The notes under the pieces were generated by a model. The model was not told the origin of the DNA, made no database searches, and saw only the letters and a list, made by a program, of their open reading frames with translations. From assembly GCF_012911865.1 (NCBI RefSeq), contig NZ_JAAXYH010000002.1, positions 372,001 to 436,000 on the forward strand: a DNA stretch of 64,000 nt. The letters are read 5' to 3'. This stretch comes from Shewanella salipaludis (GTDB lineage: Bacteria > Pseudomonadota > Gammaproteobacteria > Enterobacterales > Shewanellaceae). This document shows positions 48,613 to 58,987 of this stretch, in pieces (the stretch's first letter is position 1; every line of letters begins with the position of its first letter). The position numbers and the translations under genes are program-made.

Positions 48613-49329
48613 ATGGAACAGTCAAAACTAGCACAAATCGATTCCTATTCATTACTCGAATTACCGACTGATCAGTTACTAAATTATTTTGGTGCAGGAA
48701 GAGCATCTCCTGGCTCAGGTAGTGCTGCTGCTTTATTAGCAATTCTATCATGTAAGATGATAATGACTGTCTGTGACATCAGCCAAAAAAAAGATGAGTG
48801 TAGAGTAGCACGTAAAGAGTTCGGTTTAATAAAGATACGAGTTTCTGAAGTTATTGAGCCTAGATTGAAAACGTTATTTGATGCTGACGCTAAAGATTTC
48901 GAAGAGGTGATAAAGCTTAGAAAGCTCCGTGATAATGCCGCAGACCCTAAAGAAAAATCAAAATACTCCAGACAAGCATCTAATATGCTTGAGACAGCCA
49001 CTGATTACACATTCGAAATAGCAGAAAAATCACTGAAATTAATGGAATACGGGGTAACTATGTTTGAAGATGGTTGGCATGCAATTCGTGGAGACTCTGG
49101 GGTGTCTATTAGCGCTGCATTATCGGCTGTTATGTCTTGCATATTTATAATCAACTTAAATTTAAAGACACTGAAAAAGCGTAAATATTCAAAACTCAAT
49201 ATTGCTAAAGTAATTGAACTGCAAAAAAAACTGCAACAAATGCAAGATAAAGCCTTTTCTTGTGTAACCACAATCAGCTCTGAATCAATTGATGCTGTAC
49301 AGCTCAAACTAAAAATGTCTAAATTTTAA
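48613..49329 (+). CDS. Cyclodeaminase/cyclohydrolase family protein
   Basis: A 238-residue helical protein. Its N-terminal segment LLELPTDQLLNYFGAGRASP, then GSGSAAALLAILSCKM, matches the start of formiminotransferase-cyclodeaminase C-terminal domains, where PTPGGGSAAA is usual. Here the motif is SPGSGSAAA. Family members act on folate-bound one-carbon groups, but no folate genes are nearby. The gene is strikingly AT- and Lys-rich compared with its surroundings and probably foreign. It ends before a bidirectional terminator. Confidence 0.6.
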   Translation: MEQSKLAQIDSYSLLELPTDQLLNYFGAGRASPGSGSAAALLAILSCKMIMTVCDISQKKDECRVARKEFGLIKIRVSEVIEPRLKTLFDADAKDFEEVIKLRKLRDNAADPKEKSKYSRQASNMLETATDYTFEIAEKSLKLMEYGVTMFEDGWHAIRGDSGVSISAALSAVMSCIFIINLNLKTLKKRKYSKLNIAKVIELQKKLQQMQDKAFSCVTTISSESIDAVQLKLKMSKF

Positions 49330-49351
49330 TTATCACAATCCCTTTCCCAAT

Positions 49352-49380
49352 AAAAAACGCCGGCTTAGCCGGCGTTTTTT
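49352..49380. terminator. Bidirectional terminator
   Basis: A perfect 13-bp stem AAAAAACGCCGGC/GCCGGCGTTTTTT with a TTA loop, between the convergent cyclodeaminase-like and phoU genes. Confidence 0.95.
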
Positions 49381-49417
49381 GGGTCTCTGCTTCACAGCAA
49401 ACTCAAACTTTACTCGC

Positions 49418-50128
49418 TTAAAGTTTAAGGTCTTTTTCCATGTCTTCGTAGGAGGTATGACGCACGTCCTTGCCTTTGACATAGTAGATGATGTATTCGC
49501 AGATATTCTTGCATCTGTCACCGACCCGCTCGACGGCGCGCGCGGCCCATAGCACGTCCAGCACCCCGGGGATGGAGCGGGGATCTTCCATCATATAGGT
49601 CATCAGCTGACGTATTATGCCTTCGTATTCCTTATCCAGCTTGGCATCTTCCTTGTGCAGCTCCAGCGCCGTGTCGGCATCCATACGCGCCAGCGCATCC
49701 AGGGTGGCATGCAGCAGACGGGTGGCGTGGCGGCCCATGCTCTCTATGCTGACCAGGAGTGGCTGCTGGTTGTTGAGGCGTTTGTCGAGCGCCGCCTTGG
49801 CGATACGCACACAGGCATCGCCTATGCGCTCCAGATCTGTGATGCTCTTGGAGATGGCGATGATGAGGCGCAGGTCGCTGGCCGCCGGCTGGCGTTTGGC
49901 TATGATGCGGGTACATTCTTCGTCGATGGACACTTCCATGCCATTGACCTTGTGATCCCCGTCTATCACCTGCTGGGCCAGTTCGGCATCCAGGGCACCC
50001 AAGGCATCCAGCGCCTGCTCCAGCTGGCGCTCCACCAAGCCGCCCATGGCCAGCACCCGGTTGCGTATGTCGTCCAGTTCGGCGTTGAACTGACCGGAAA
50101 TGTGTTTGCTCAGATTCATCTTTTCCAT
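49418..50128 (-). CDS. phoU: Phosphate signalling protein PhoU
   Basis: A 236-residue cytoplasmic protein of two three-helix PhoU domains. The metal-binding segments ([19 protein letters not shown] and [18 protein letters not shown]) are in the expected positions. PhoU connects the Pst transporter to the PhoR kinase and keeps the Pho regulon off in high phosphate. It is the last gene of pstCAB-phoU and ends at a strong terminator. Confidence 0.96.
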   Translation of the reverse strand: MEKMNLSKHISGQFNAELDDIRNRVLAMGGLVERQLEQALDALGALDAELAQQVIDGDHKVNGMEVSIDEECTRIIAKRQPAASDLRLIIAISKSITDLERIGDACVRIAKAALDKRLNNQQPLLVSIESMGRHATRLLHATLDALARMDADTALELHKEDAKLDKEYEGIIRQLMTYMMEDPRSIPGVLDVLWAARAVERVGDRCKNICEYIIYYVKGKDVRHTSYEDMEKDLKL

Positions 50129-50189
50129 TGGATTTAAAACCTTTTATTCAAACTGTGCCAAAAAGTCGTGTCGGGTAGCGCGGGCGCGA

Positions 50190-51008
50190 TTAACCGTAAC
50201 GCCCAGTGATATAGTCTTCCGTCTTGCGCTTCTTGGGCGTAGTGAAGATGGTGTTGGTGTCGGCGTATTCCACCAGCTCGCCCATGTACATGAAGGCCGT
50301 CTGATCCGAGACCCGTGCCGCCTGTTGCATGTTATGGGTCACTATCACCACAGTATATTTGGATTTCAGCTCGGTGATCAGCTCTTCGATGGTCAGGGTG
50401 GAGATGGGATCCAGCGCCGAGGTAGGCTCATCGAGCAGCAGGACCTCCGGCTCGATGGCGATGGCACGGGCGATCACCAGACGTTGCTGCTGACCACCGG
50501 ACAGGCCGAAGGCGTTGTCGTGCAGCCTGTCTTTGACTTCATCCCAAATCGCCGCGCCGCGCAGCGAGCGCTCGGCCGCCTCGTCGAGTTCGCGGCGGTT
50601 GTTGATCCCCTGCAGCCTCAGGCCATAGACCACGTTCTCATAGATGGACTTGGGGAAAGGGTTCGGCCGTTGAAATACCATGCCGACGTTGCGGCGCAGC
50701 GCCGCCACATCCACTTGCTTGTCATAGATGTTCTGGCCATGCAACAGAATTTCGCCGTCGATGTGGCAGTTATCCACCAGATCGTTCATGCGGTTGATGC
50801 AACGCAGCAGGGTCGACTTACCGCAGCCGCTGGGGCCGATGAAGGCGGTGACCTGCTTCTTGGGGATCTTCATCGACACGTCAAACAGGGCCTGCTTCTC
50901 GCCATAGCGCAGATCCAGGTTGCGGATCTGCAGCGCCGTGTTTTCCTGGCTCAGGTTTTCCAAGTCAAACTGTTCTGTATTCATTACTGATGAGTCTATA
51001 GAAATCAT
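50190..51008 (-). CDS. pstB: Phosphate ABC transporter ATP-binding protein PstB
   Basis: A 272-residue ATPase that energises high-affinity phosphate import. Walker A is [14 protein letters not shown], the signature is [15 protein letters not shown], and Walker B is [13 protein letters not shown] use the ATG at 51008 because AGGACAG precedes it; the family domain begins at [16 protein letters not shown]. It lies between pstA and phoU. Confidence 0.96.
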   Translation of the reverse strand: MISIDSSVMNTEQFDLENLSQENTALQIRNLDLRYGEKQALFDVSMKIPKKQVTAFIGPSGCGKSTLLRCINRMNDLVDNCHIDGEILLHGQNIYDKQVDVAALRRNVGMVFQRPNPFPKSIYENVVYGLRLQGINNRRELDEAAERSLRGAAIWDEVKDRLHDNAFGLSGGQQQRLVIARAIAIEPEVLLLDEPTSALDPISTLTIEELITELKSKYTVVIVTHNMQQAARVSDQTAFMYMGELVEYADTNTIFTTPKKRKTEDYITGRYG

Positions 51009-51040
51009 GTTCTGTCCTATCACTTCAGGATAATCGCCAA

Positions 51041-52693
51041 TTAATGCTCTAGCGAACGGAATTTTTCACGCAGGTGGTTACGTACGCTGATGGCCGTCAG
51101 GTTGAGTGCCACTATCACAGACACCAACAGGAAGGAGGTCGCATACACCAGAGGACGTGCCGCTTCAACGTTTGGACTCTGGAAACCTACATCGTAAATA
51201 TGGAAGCCCAGGTGCATGAACTTACGTTCCAAGTGCACGAAGGGGAAATTCATGTCTATCGGCAAGGTCGGTGCCAATTTCACCACCCCCACCAGCATCA
51301 GGGGAGCGACCTCACCGGCGGCGCGGGCCACGGCCAGGATAAGCCCCGTCATGATGGCCGGGCTCGCCATGGGGATGACGATGCGCCACAGGGTCTCGGC
51401 CTTGGTGGCACCGAGCGCCAGGCTGCCCTGACGTACGGCACTGGGAATACGGCTCAGGCCTTCCTCGGTGGACACTATCACCACCGGCAAGGTCAGGATG
51501 GCCAGGGTCAGGGCCGACCAGATGACCCCGGGGGAGCCGAAGGTCGGTGACGGCAAGGCTTCGGGATAGAAGAGCTGATCCAGGGATCCCCCCAACATAT
51601 AGACGAAGAAGCCCAGGCCGAATACCCCATAGACGATGGACGGCACGCCGGCGAGGTTGATCACCGCGATGCGGATCATCTTGGTGATGGCGCCCTTCTG
51701 GGCATATTCATGCAGGTAGATGGCCGCGATCACCCCGAATGGCGTGACTATCACCGCCATCAGCAGCACCATGAACACTGTGCCGAAGATCGCCGGGAAT
51801 ACCCCACCCTCGGTGTTGGCTTCACGGGGATCGTCGCTGACGAAGCGCCCCAGGCCAACGAACCAGTGGCCTAGCTTGCCCAGCAATCCCAGATCATTGA
51901 CATAGGTCACATCCAGTACGCTGTCGAGCGGCAGGGTCACTTCTTCGCCGCGCATGTCGCGCACTACCACCGCATCCCTGCCCGCCTCATCACGCAGGGC
52001 GAACAGCTGCTTCTCCAGCACTAAGTATGCTTGATGCAGGGCGTCGGCCTGGGTCGCCAGCTGTTGCTTGCGCTCGGCCGTCAGTTCACCGTCGAGTTCG
52101 AAACGGCGCTCTTTCAGGCGCAGCTTTTCCAACTTATAGTTGATCGCGCCTATGTCCTTTTTCTGCAAACTGACGGCTTCGTCGGACAAGGCCACAGCGC
52201 GGGCAATATGCCGCTTGAGCTCGCCTTCCACATCCTCGAGCGCCAAGCGCTGACCCTTTTCGATCACGGCCACGGGATAGCCATAGAAGTTACCGTTCTT
52301 GGTACGCTCGAGCATGGCCACATCGACCGGCGTCGAACGTTCCAGTATGTCTGTCGCCAAGATCCAGCGGAAGTCCAAACCGACAAACTCGCGGTTACCC
52401 GTCTTCACCAGATAGCGGGTGACAAACTCGCCGGGATCTTGGGTAAACTTATGGCCGGCAGAAATCAAACGTTCGGTCGGCACTTCTTCCACATCGTAGA
52501 TCTCACCTATCAGGGTCGAACGTTTGCCCTGGTTGTCCTGCAACTGCCACTGATAGACGTCGGCCGGCCAGAAATAGCTCAGGCCACGCCAGGCGATAAG
52601 CAACAGCAGCCCCAATACCGCAATCAAACTGATACTCACGGCGCCGCCTGTCATCCAGATCCACGGCGAACCCGATTTAAACCACTTACCCAT
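51041..52693 (-). CDS. pstA: Phosphate ABC transporter permease PstA (long form)
   Basis: A 550-residue inner-membrane permease, almost twice the length of E. coli PstA. One N-terminal helix is followed by a large periplasmic and coiled-coil segment (about 45-270, with [20 protein letters not shown]). The usual permease domain comes next, with the EAA-like loop reading [21 protein letters not shown]. Long PstA and PstC proteins occur in Shewanella, Vibrio and Pseudomonas. The extra domain's job is not known to me. Confidence 0.95.
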   Translation of the reverse strand: MGKWFKSGSPWIWMTGGAVSISLIAVLGLLLLIAWRGLSYFWPADVYQWQLQDNQGKRSTLIGEIYDVEEVPTERLISAGHKFTQDPGEFVTRYLVKTGNREFVGLDFRWILATDILERSTPVDVAMLERTKNGNFYGYPVAVIEKGQRLALEDVEGELKRHIARAVALSDEAVSLQKKDIGAINYKLEKLRLKERRFELDGELTAERKQQLATQADALHQAYLVLEKQLFALRDEAGRDAVVVRDMRGEEVTLPLDSVLDVTYVNDLGLLGKLGHWFVGLGRFVSDDPREANTEGGVFPAIFGTVFMVLLMAVIVTPFGVIAAIYLHEYAQKGAITKMIRIAVINLAGVPSIVYGVFGLGFFVYMLGGSLDQLFYPEALPSPTFGSPGVIWSALTLAILTLPVVIVSTEEGLSRIPSAVRQGSLALGATKAETLWRIVIPMASPAIMTGLILAVARAAGEVAPLMLVGVVKLAPTLPIDMNFPFVHLERKFMHLGFHIYDVGFQSPNVEAARPLVYATSFLLVSVIVALNLTAISVRNHLREKFRSLEH

Positions 52694-52765
52694 TGCACGA
52701 ACCTCTCAAGGTCATAGGCGAAAATTCATTAAAATACATTATCTTATTCTCCATTCCTTGCGGCA

Positions 52766-55021
52766 TCAGAGTGAACTGTAGCGTTCACGCAGACGCTGAC
52801 GCACCACTTCGGCAATGGTGTTAAAGAAGAAGGTGAAGATGAACAGCACGAAGGCCGCCAGGAAGAGCACCCGGTAATGCGAGCTGCCGATGGCGGACTC
52901 GGGCATTTCCACTGCTATGTTGGCCGCCAGGGTACGCATGCCCTGGAACACGCTCCATTCCATGATGGCCGTGTTGCCTGTGGCCATCAGCACTATCATG
53001 GTCTCGCCGACGGCGCGGCCCAGGCCCATCATCACGGCCGAGAAAATCCCCGGACTGGCGGTCAAGAGCACCACACGGGTCAGTGTCTGCCATGGGGTTG
53101 CCCCCAAGGCCAGGCTGCCGTTGGACAGGTGGCGCGGCACGGAGAAGATGGCGTCTTCAGCGATGGAGAAAATCGTCGGGATGACGGCGAAGCCCATGGC
53201 GATGCCCACCACCAGGGCGTTACGTTGGTCGAAGGTGATCCCCAGCTGGTTGGTGATGAACTGACGGGTATCGCCGCCAAACAGGGCAATTTCTATCATG
53301 GGGCTGATGGCGAACGAGGCCCAGCCAACGAAACAGATCACGGGTATCAGCATCAGCTCCTGGTACACTTCCGGCAGTCTCTGTTTCCAGCGACCGGGTA
53401 ACTTGCTCCAGGCGAAGGCCGACAACAGGATGGACACAGGCAGCAACACCAGCAAGATCATGATCCCGGGCAGGTGATCTTCGATCAGCGGCGCCAGCCA
53501 GAGACCGGCGAGGAAGCCCAAGATCACCGTCGGCAAGGCTTCCATGATTTCGATGGTCGGCTTGACTATGCCGCGCACCTTGGGCGACATGAAGTAGGCG
53601 GTATAGATGGCGCCGGCAAGCGCCAGCGGCACGGCGAACAACATGGCGTAGAAGGCCGCCTTCATGGTACCGAATGCCAAGGGCATCAGACTCAGCTTGG
53701 CCTCGAAATCATCGGAACCCGAGGTCGACTGCCATACATATTCAGGCTCGGGATAACCTTCGTACCAGACTTTGTCCCATAGGGCACTCCAGGACACCTC
53801 AGGGTGTTCATTGGCGACCCTGAACAGGTGCAGCTTGTGGTCGGCTTCGACCACCAGGCCGTTGGATCTGGGGCTAAAGCCCATGACGCCGGGGTGTTTC
53901 AGATCGAAGGTTTCATCGAATAACTGACGCTGACTGGTGGTATACAGTAGCGACAACTCGCCTTCGGCACTGACGGTGGCGAAGCTCTTGCGATAAAACT
54001 CAGATGCCAGGGCGGCCGAGGGGGGCAGATCATCGAACTCACGAATTTCCTGGTACAGACGACCCTTGTCACTGTTGACCTGGAAATACTGGGCCACCTT
54101 GCCCGAGTCATAGGCGACCAAGATAGAGCTGGCGCCGGCCAGCAAGCTGATGTTGTTGACTTTTCCATTCGAGCTTTCGACATCCAGCACCTGCAACAAG
54201 CTGACGTCATCCAGATAACGAATATCATAGATATAGATCTTGTTACCCGTCTGCAGTATCAGCTGGCGCTGATCCGGCGTCATCAGCTGATGCGCCACCT
54301 TGATAGGGGCATCGCCCAGGGTGACATTCGCAGGCTGCCATTCGACCTCTTCGGTCATCATATTCTCTTCGCCTTCGAAGCGATTGACCTGCCAGGTGCC
54401 GTTATCGCCCTGGAAGGCGAAACTCATCTTATCGCTGCTTAAGGCAAACACCAGGCTGTGAATGGCGCCGCCGTCCGTCAGCGCCAGAGGCGTATTGCCG
54501 ACGGGGTAACGCAGTTCAGGAGTAATGAGGCGCTTATTATCCGGATAGGTCAGGCCAAAGGCGATGTCGGTGATCAGTACCTGGCCGTTGCTCAGCCCCA
54601 GGGCGAAACGTTGCTCGCTGGGCGCGGACACGGCGCTGCTGGTGATTGTCACACCGGCCGCCAGCTCCGGCTTGAAGCTGTCGACCAGCTGCTGGGTCAG
54701 GGCGGAATAAAAGTCCACCTGGCCGTTGCGTGCTACCCGGTAGAGAACTTCATTTTGCTCGTCACTGCCCACCATCAGGGTCGGGATGTCGGCATTCTGA
54801 TAGCTGACATTGGTGACGGGGGTGACATCGGCACCATCGAAGATGGGCTTAATGACGTACAAGAGATAGAAGAAGATCAACAAAAGGGCGACAAACACTA
54901 AGGTTCCGCCAATGGTGACACCTATCTGAGCCGCCTTATCCTTAACTGCTCTGCGGTTGGTTCGACCACCGATCAACAACTTATGTGTTGCAGAACCAGG
55001 TTGAATGACCTGACTTTCCAT
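52766..55021 (-). CDS. pstC: Phosphate ABC transporter permease PstC (long form)
   Basis: A 751-residue permease. After one N-terminal helix (about 36-55), a periplasmic beta-rich domain extends to about residue 440 before the six-helix permease core, whose EAA loop reads [20 protein letters not shown]. The periplasmic part has WD40-like strand rhythm (VALSS, FALGLSNGQVLITDI, LVVEADHKLHLFRVA), suggesting a propeller. It is first in pstC-pstA-pstB-phoU; no pstS is in the window. A PHO-box candidate lies about 120 bp upstream. Confidence 0.94.
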   Translation of the reverse strand: MESQVIQPGSATHKLLIGGRTNRRAVKDKAAQIGVTIGGTLVFVALLLIFFYLLYVIKPIFDGADVTPVTNVSYQNADIPTLMVGSDEQNEVLYRVARNGQVDFYSALTQQLVDSFKPELAAGVTITSSAVSAPSEQRFALGLSNGQVLITDIAFGLTYPDNKRLITPELRYPVGNTPLALTDGGAIHSLVFALSSDKMSFAFQGDNGTWQVNRFEGEENMMTEEVEWQPANVTLGDAPIKVAHQLMTPDQRQLILQTGNKIYIYDIRYLDDVSLLQVLDVESSNGKVNNISLLAGASSILVAYDSGKVAQYFQVNSDKGRLYQEIREFDDLPPSAALASEFYRKSFATVSAEGELSLLYTTSQRQLFDETFDLKHPGVMGFSPRSNGLVVEADHKLHLFRVANEHPEVSWSALWDKVWYEGYPEPEYVWQSTSGSDDFEAKLSLMPLAFGTMKAAFYAMLFAVPLALAGAIYTAYFMSPKVRGIVKPTIEIMEALPTVILGFLAGLWLAPLIEDHLPGIMILLVLLPVSILLSAFAWSKLPGRWKQRLPEVYQELMLIPVICFVGWASFAISPMIEIALFGGDTRQFITNQLGITFDQRNALVVGIAMGFAVIPTIFSIAEDAIFSVPRHLSNGSLALGATPWQTLTRVVLLTASPGIFSAVMMGLGRAVGETMIVLMATGNTAIMEWSVFQGMRTLAANIAVEMPESAIGSSHYRVLFLAAFVLFIFTFFFNTIAEVVRQRLRERYSSL

Positions 55022-55141
55022 TAAGAACCTCTATTATTAATAGCCAGCGAATGTGCGCTGGGATTGTATCGCCTGCTATGCTAACAATACTCGCATCGAA
55101 CACAGCCAAGACATAACCCTATTCTGATGGGCTGGCATTGT

Positions 55142-55159
55142 ATGACGCAAAGATGACAG
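55142..55159 (-). promoter_or_regulatory. PHO box candidate upstream of pstC
   Basis: On the minus strand the site reads CTGTCAT-CTTT-GCGTCAT: two 7-bp PhoB half-sites separated by 4 bp, the first perfect and the second with two changes. It lies about 120 bp before pstC. PhoB activation of pst is well established in gammaproteobacteria. Confidence 0.75.
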
Positions 55160-55244
55160 TTGTGTTACATGGGCTTTCTCACAACGCATTTTTTGCTATC
55201 GGTTGCACTTCTATTTTGATCACTAGAACTCGGAGAAGAATGGC

Positions 55245-55745
55245 ATGTTACGTTACCTGTTAACCCTGCAAGTTCCTGACAGAAAAGGATTAGTCGAACA
55301 AATTGCCCAAGCTGTCAGCCGTCATGGCGGCAACTGGCTCGACTCGGAACTACGCCATATCGACGGTATCTTTGCCGCCATACTCCTGCTGGAAGTCCCT
55401 TCGCAACAGTGGGATGAACTGCTCGAATCCCTGGAATGCATCGACGGCCTGACGCTGACCTTCTCCAAGACAAGCCACAAGAAAAGCCCCCTGCTGCGCC
55501 TGAGCTTTAATCTGGTCGCCTACGACAGACCCGGCTTGGTATTGGATATTTCAAACAAGATCAATGCACTGGGTATCAATATAGAACAATTCAGCAGCCA
55601 ATACGAGACCGCGGGTCATACCGGCATAGCCCTATTCCGGGCTACCATAAGCTTGGGACTGACAGACGAGTCACAGGAGGAGCGACTCACGGAGGCGCTC
55701 TATGCCATAGGCGATGATGTGGTGCTGGATAAACTCAACCGCTGA
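55245..55745 (+). CDS. ACT-domain protein of the glycine cleavage repressor (GcvR) family
   Basis: A 166-residue cytoplasmic protein of two tandem ACT domains, RYLLTLQVPDRKGLVEQIAQ at 3-22 and LSFNLVAYDRPGLVLDIS at about 87-104. GcvR proteins bind glycine and modulate GcvA, but this gene is not next to gcv genes, so the name is by similarity. It diverges from pstC. AGAAGAATGGC precedes the start. Confidence 0.85.
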   Translation: MLRYLLTLQVPDRKGLVEQIAQAVSRHGGNWLDSELRHIDGIFAAILLLEVPSQQWDELLESLECIDGLTLTFSKTSHKKSPLLRLSFNLVAYDRPGLVLDISNKINALGINIEQFSSQYETAGHTGIALFRATISLGLTDESQEERLTEALYAIGDDVVLDKLNR

Positions 55746-55797
55746 AGCCCGAAGTGCGTCATGGCGTCATAACGCCATGACGCCCATCCAGGCCGCG

Positions 55798-56685
55798 TCA
55801 GTTCAGGCTCTCCTGTTGGGATTTCACCAGATAACGCAGCGGCACCTGGGATACCAGCATGCCGAATAGCATCAAGCCGCAGCCCGTCAACTCCCGCACG
55901 CTCAGACTCTCGTCCAGCAGCAAGATCCCCCCAATGGCGGCGAATACGGTTTCCAGACTGAGAATGATGGCCGCATGGGCCGGGTGGGCATGTTTCTGCG
56001 CCATCACCTGCAGGGTATAACCTATGCCAACCGAGATGAGTCCCGAATAGGCCAGGGATGCCCAGGCGGCGGTGACATTCCCAAACTCTGTGGTCTCGAA
56101 TCCCGCCGAGATCAGCAGGCTGAGCACACCACACACCAGAAATTGCATCTGCGCCAGGATCACAGGCGACACCCGCTTGGCGAAGTGATCCACCGCCAGG
56201 ATATGCATGGCCCAGAAGCAAGCCCCCAGCAGCTGCAACAGATCGCCATAGCCTATGCTGAAGTCATCCTTCACGCTGAGGAAGAATAGCCCCAGGACGG
56301 CGATGCCGCAGCCGAGCCAGGTATTGAGCCCCGTGCTGTGTTTCAGCGCCAGCCCCAATACAGGCACCAGGACTATGTAGAGGCCGGTGATGAAGCCTGC
56401 GTTGGCGGCCGTGGTATACAGGAGTCCGACCTGCTGCAGCGAGGCGCCGGCAAACAACAGGCTGCCCACCATGAGGCTGCCCCAGAGCAGGTCCCTGCCC
56501 TGGCTGACGTATAACTTGCCTTTGCGCTTGAAATACCACACCAGGGGCAACAGGCTCAGGGCGCCGATCAGGAAACGCACGCCATTGAAGGCGAAGGGCG
56601 ACAGGTGATCCATGCCGAACACCTGGGCGACAAAACCAAAGCCCCAGATGGCGGCGGCAAGCAAGAGGATGAAGTTAGCAGGCAA
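55798..56685 (-). CDS. DMT superfamily transporter (EamA family)
   Basis: A 295-residue inner-membrane protein of ten predicted helices with two EamA repeats. The first begins FILLLAAAIWGFGFVAQVFG and the second near GDLLQLLGACFWAMHILAVD. I place the start at TTG 56685, with GAGAG 9 bases upstream; a longer reading adds about 80 non-family residues that run past the start of the divergent DUF2797 gene. Likely exports a small metabolite; the substrate is unknown. Confidence 0.85.
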   Translation of the reverse strand: MPANFILLLAAAIWGFGFVAQVFGMDHLSPFAFNGVRFLIGALSLLPLVWYFKRKGKLYVSQGRDLLWGSLMVGSLLFAGASLQQVGLLYTTAANAGFITGLYIVLVPVLGLALKHSTGLNTWLGCGIAVLGLFFLSVKDDFSIGYGDLLQLLGACFWAMHILAVDHFAKRVSPVILAQMQFLVCGVLSLLISAGFETTEFGNVTAAWASLAYSGLISVGIGYTLQVMAQKHAHPAHAAIILSLETVFAAIGGILLLDESLSVRELTGCGLMLFGMLVSQVPLRYLVKSQQESLN

Positions 56686-56843
56686 GATAATAGTCTCTCG
56701 AAGAAAATGGCTGTTTAGATTAGCACTGATTGCAACAAATTTGGATCGGATAATATACAAGTGAGGCCGCAAGCGAAAAAAGCTGTCGGGAAGCGGCCGG
56801 ATAAGCTGATAGACTAAGGCAAATAGCGAACTATGAGTAATGT

Positions 56844-57662
56844 ATGTTAGGCACCTTATCCAAAATGCGCGCGACCCTGAATGAGGCTCAGCTGGTGCAA
56901 TACCGGCTACCCGTAGGTGAGCAGTCACTCGAGCTCAACCCCTTGATAGGTCAGGCATTGACCCTGACTCACACGGGCAATATTTTCTGTTGCAACTGTG
57001 GCAAGAAGACCAAGAAGAGCTACTCCCAGGGCCATTGTTTCGTCTGTATGCAGAAACTGGCCAGCTGCGATCTCTGTATCATGAAGCCGGAAACCTGCCA
57101 CTTCGACCAAGGCACCTGCCGCGAGCCGGATTGGGCCCAGAGCCATTGTTTCGTGCCCCATTATGTCTACCTGTCCAATACCTCAGGGGTCAAGGTCGGC
57201 ATCACCCGCCACACTCAGCTGCCAACCCGCTGGATAGATCAGGGCGCGACCCAGGGACTGCCGATTTTCAAGGTCGCCACCCGGCAGATCTCCGGCCTGG
57301 TGGAAGTCGAGCTGGCCAAACTCATCAACGACAAGACCAACTGGCAGGCGATGCTCAAGGGCAATGCCGAGGATATAGATCTCAAGCAAAGAGCCGTAGA
57401 ATTGCTGCCGCTGATAGAAGATAAGCTGCACGAGATAGGCATGCAGAAAGGCGATTACAGCATAGAGAGACTGGACGAGGCAGTGCAGGCGATCCACTAC
57501 CCTGTGACCGAATTCCCCAAGAAGATCAAATCCCATAACTTCGACAAGGAAGCCGTGGTAAGCGGCGTCTTGCTGGGCATCAAGGGGCAATACTTGCTGT
57601 TCGATACCGGGGTGATCAACATCCGCAAATTCTCCTCCTATGAAGTCCAGGTAAGCTACTGA
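56844..57662 (+). CDS. DUF2797 family zinc-binding protein
   Basis: A 272-residue cytoplasmic protein. Cysteine pairs (FCCNCGKK, CFVCMQKLASCDLC, then Cys-His groups) suggest one or two zinc sites in residues 48-107. The middle part, HYVYLSNTSGVKVGITRH, resembles a GIY-YIG-like core, as noted for DUF2797. Followed by a strong terminator. Function unknown. Confidence 0.85.
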   Translation: MLGTLSKMRATLNEAQLVQYRLPVGEQSLELNPLIGQALTLTHTGNIFCCNCGKKTKKSYSQGHCFVCMQKLASCDLCIMKPETCHFDQGTCREPDWAQSHCFVPHYVYLSNTSGVKVGITRHTQLPTRWIDQGATQGLPIFKVATRQISGLVEVELAKLINDKTNWQAMLKGNAEDIDLKQRAVELLPLIEDKLHEIGMQKGDYSIERLDEAVQAIHYPVTEFPKKIKSHNFDKEAVVSGVLLGIKGQYLLFDTGVINIRKFSSYEVQVSY

Positions 57663-57691
57663 GTCTGGCAGCCCGCCAAGAGTCACGAAAG

Positions 57692-57721
57692 AGAGGGACC
57701 AGGCGTAAGCCTGGTCCCTCT
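57692..57721 (+). terminator. Terminator after the DUF2797 gene
   Basis: A perfect 13-bp stem AGAGGGACCAGGC/GCCTGGTCCCTCT with a GTAA tetraloop, followed by TTTCC. The T run is short. Confidence 0.8.
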
Positions 57722-58065
57722 TTCCTATCCCAGGCGCACGGCTATGCGCTTTCACTGCGATGAACTTTTAGGGCAATGGGCTTTTGCTGCAATGATTTTA
57801 CGGCAATGATTTTGCAACAATCGCCGCGCTCAGGCAGAAGCCAGCCCTGTATTAAACGACCGCCATCAGCATAGACCCGATCGCCAAAAGTCGGCAAGCG
57901 CCAGTTTTAAACAAAAAAATACCAGATAACATGCTGTATTTGTATAAAAAATAACCATTGCGCCGCAAATTGATTTCCGTTAACAATAAAGTTACAAAGC
58001 CCATTTGGGGCAAACATGTCTGGCACACTAGTCGGCCAGGCAACTCAAGTTAACAGGGAGTCACA
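57722..58065. repeat. Upstream region of the lipase gene with a tandem repeat
   Basis: No gene is seen. Repeats of about 14-16 bp with the shared core GCAATGATTTT lie at 57773-57823. The part from 57900 to 58000 is AT-rich and probably holds the lipase promoter. TTAACAGGGAGTCACA precedes the lipase ATG, giving a good GGGAG site. Confidence 0.65.
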
Positions 58066-58986
58066 ATGAAAGCATGGATCTGCACTTCACTACTCATCAT
58101 CCTGGGTCTGTTCAACAGCGCCCGGGCCGAGGAAACACAGGCGACCCGCTATCCCATAGTCATGGTTCACGGCCTCTTCGGTTTCAATGATATCTGGGGC
58201 ATAGACTACTTCTATCGCATCCCCCAGGCACTGGAGCAACAAGGGGCCAAGGTGTACCTAGCCAGTGTCTCGCCCGCCAATGCCACCGAAGTACGGGGTG
58301 AGCAGCTGCGCACCTTCGTGCAGGCCGTGCTGGCACAGACGGGGGCGGAAAAAGTCAACCTGATTGGCCACAGCCATGGCGGACCGACGGCGCGCTATGT
58401 CGCCAGCGTCAGCCCTGAGATGGTGGCTTCGGTGACCTCCATAGGCGGGGTCAACTGGGGCAGTCGCTTCGCCGATTTCACCCGCGCCGCCGTGCCAGCG
58501 GATAGTGCGACCGAATGGCTCATCAGGCAGGGCGCCGACTTGCTGGCCGGAGTCATCGCCGGCGTCTCCGGCAGTGGCGAACTGCCAAGCGACAGCCTGG
58601 CGGCCATGGAAGCCCTCACCACCCGCGGCTCGCTCTTGTTTAACCAAAGCTATGGCGAAGGCATGCCGCAGGAGTATTGCGGTCAGGGCGCCGACGTCGC
58701 GGACAATGGGGTCTACTATTTTTCCTGGTCCGGTGCCGCCAACCTGACCCATGCACTCGACGCCTCCGACTATCCGTTGAGCCTAACCGGACTGGTGTTC
58801 AATGAGGCCAACGATGGCCTGGTCTCGAGTTGCAGCTCACATCTGGGCAAGGTGATCAATGACAGCTACCAGATGAACCATCTGGATGAAGTGAATCAAA
58901 CCTTCGGCCTGGTCAGCTGGTTTGAAACCAATCCTGTGACCTTATACCGTCAACACCTCAAGCGTTTACAGCAGTTGGGGCTGTAA
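58066..58986 (+). CDS. Secreted triacylglycerol lipase (family I, foldase-dependent)
   Basis: A 306-residue secreted lipase with a signal peptide (1-21, ending ARA). The oxyanion region is VHGLFG at 34-39. The catalytic triad is Ser103 in GHSHGG, Asp250 in NDGLVSS and His272 in MNHLDE. Cys205 and Cys256 should form the conserved disulfide that stabilises the calcium site. The layout is that of Pseudomonas and Vibrio family I lipases, which leave by type II secretion after folding in the periplasm. The dedicated foldase gene follows 1 base later. Confidence 0.95.
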   Translation: MKAWICTSLLIILGLFNSARAEETQATRYPIVMVHGLFGFNDIWGIDYFYRIPQALEQQGAKVYLASVSPANATEVRGEQLRTFVQAVLAQTGAEKVNLIGHSHGGPTARYVASVSPEMVASVTSIGGVNWGSRFADFTRAAVPADSATEWLIRQGADLLAGVIAGVSGSGELPSDSLAAMEALTTRGSLLFNQSYGEGMPQEYCGQGADVADNGVYYFSWSGAANLTHALDASDYPLSLTGLVFNEANDGLVSSCSSHLGKVINDSYQMNHLDEVNQTFGLVSWFETNPVTLYRQHLKRLQQLGL

Positions 58987-58987
58987 C

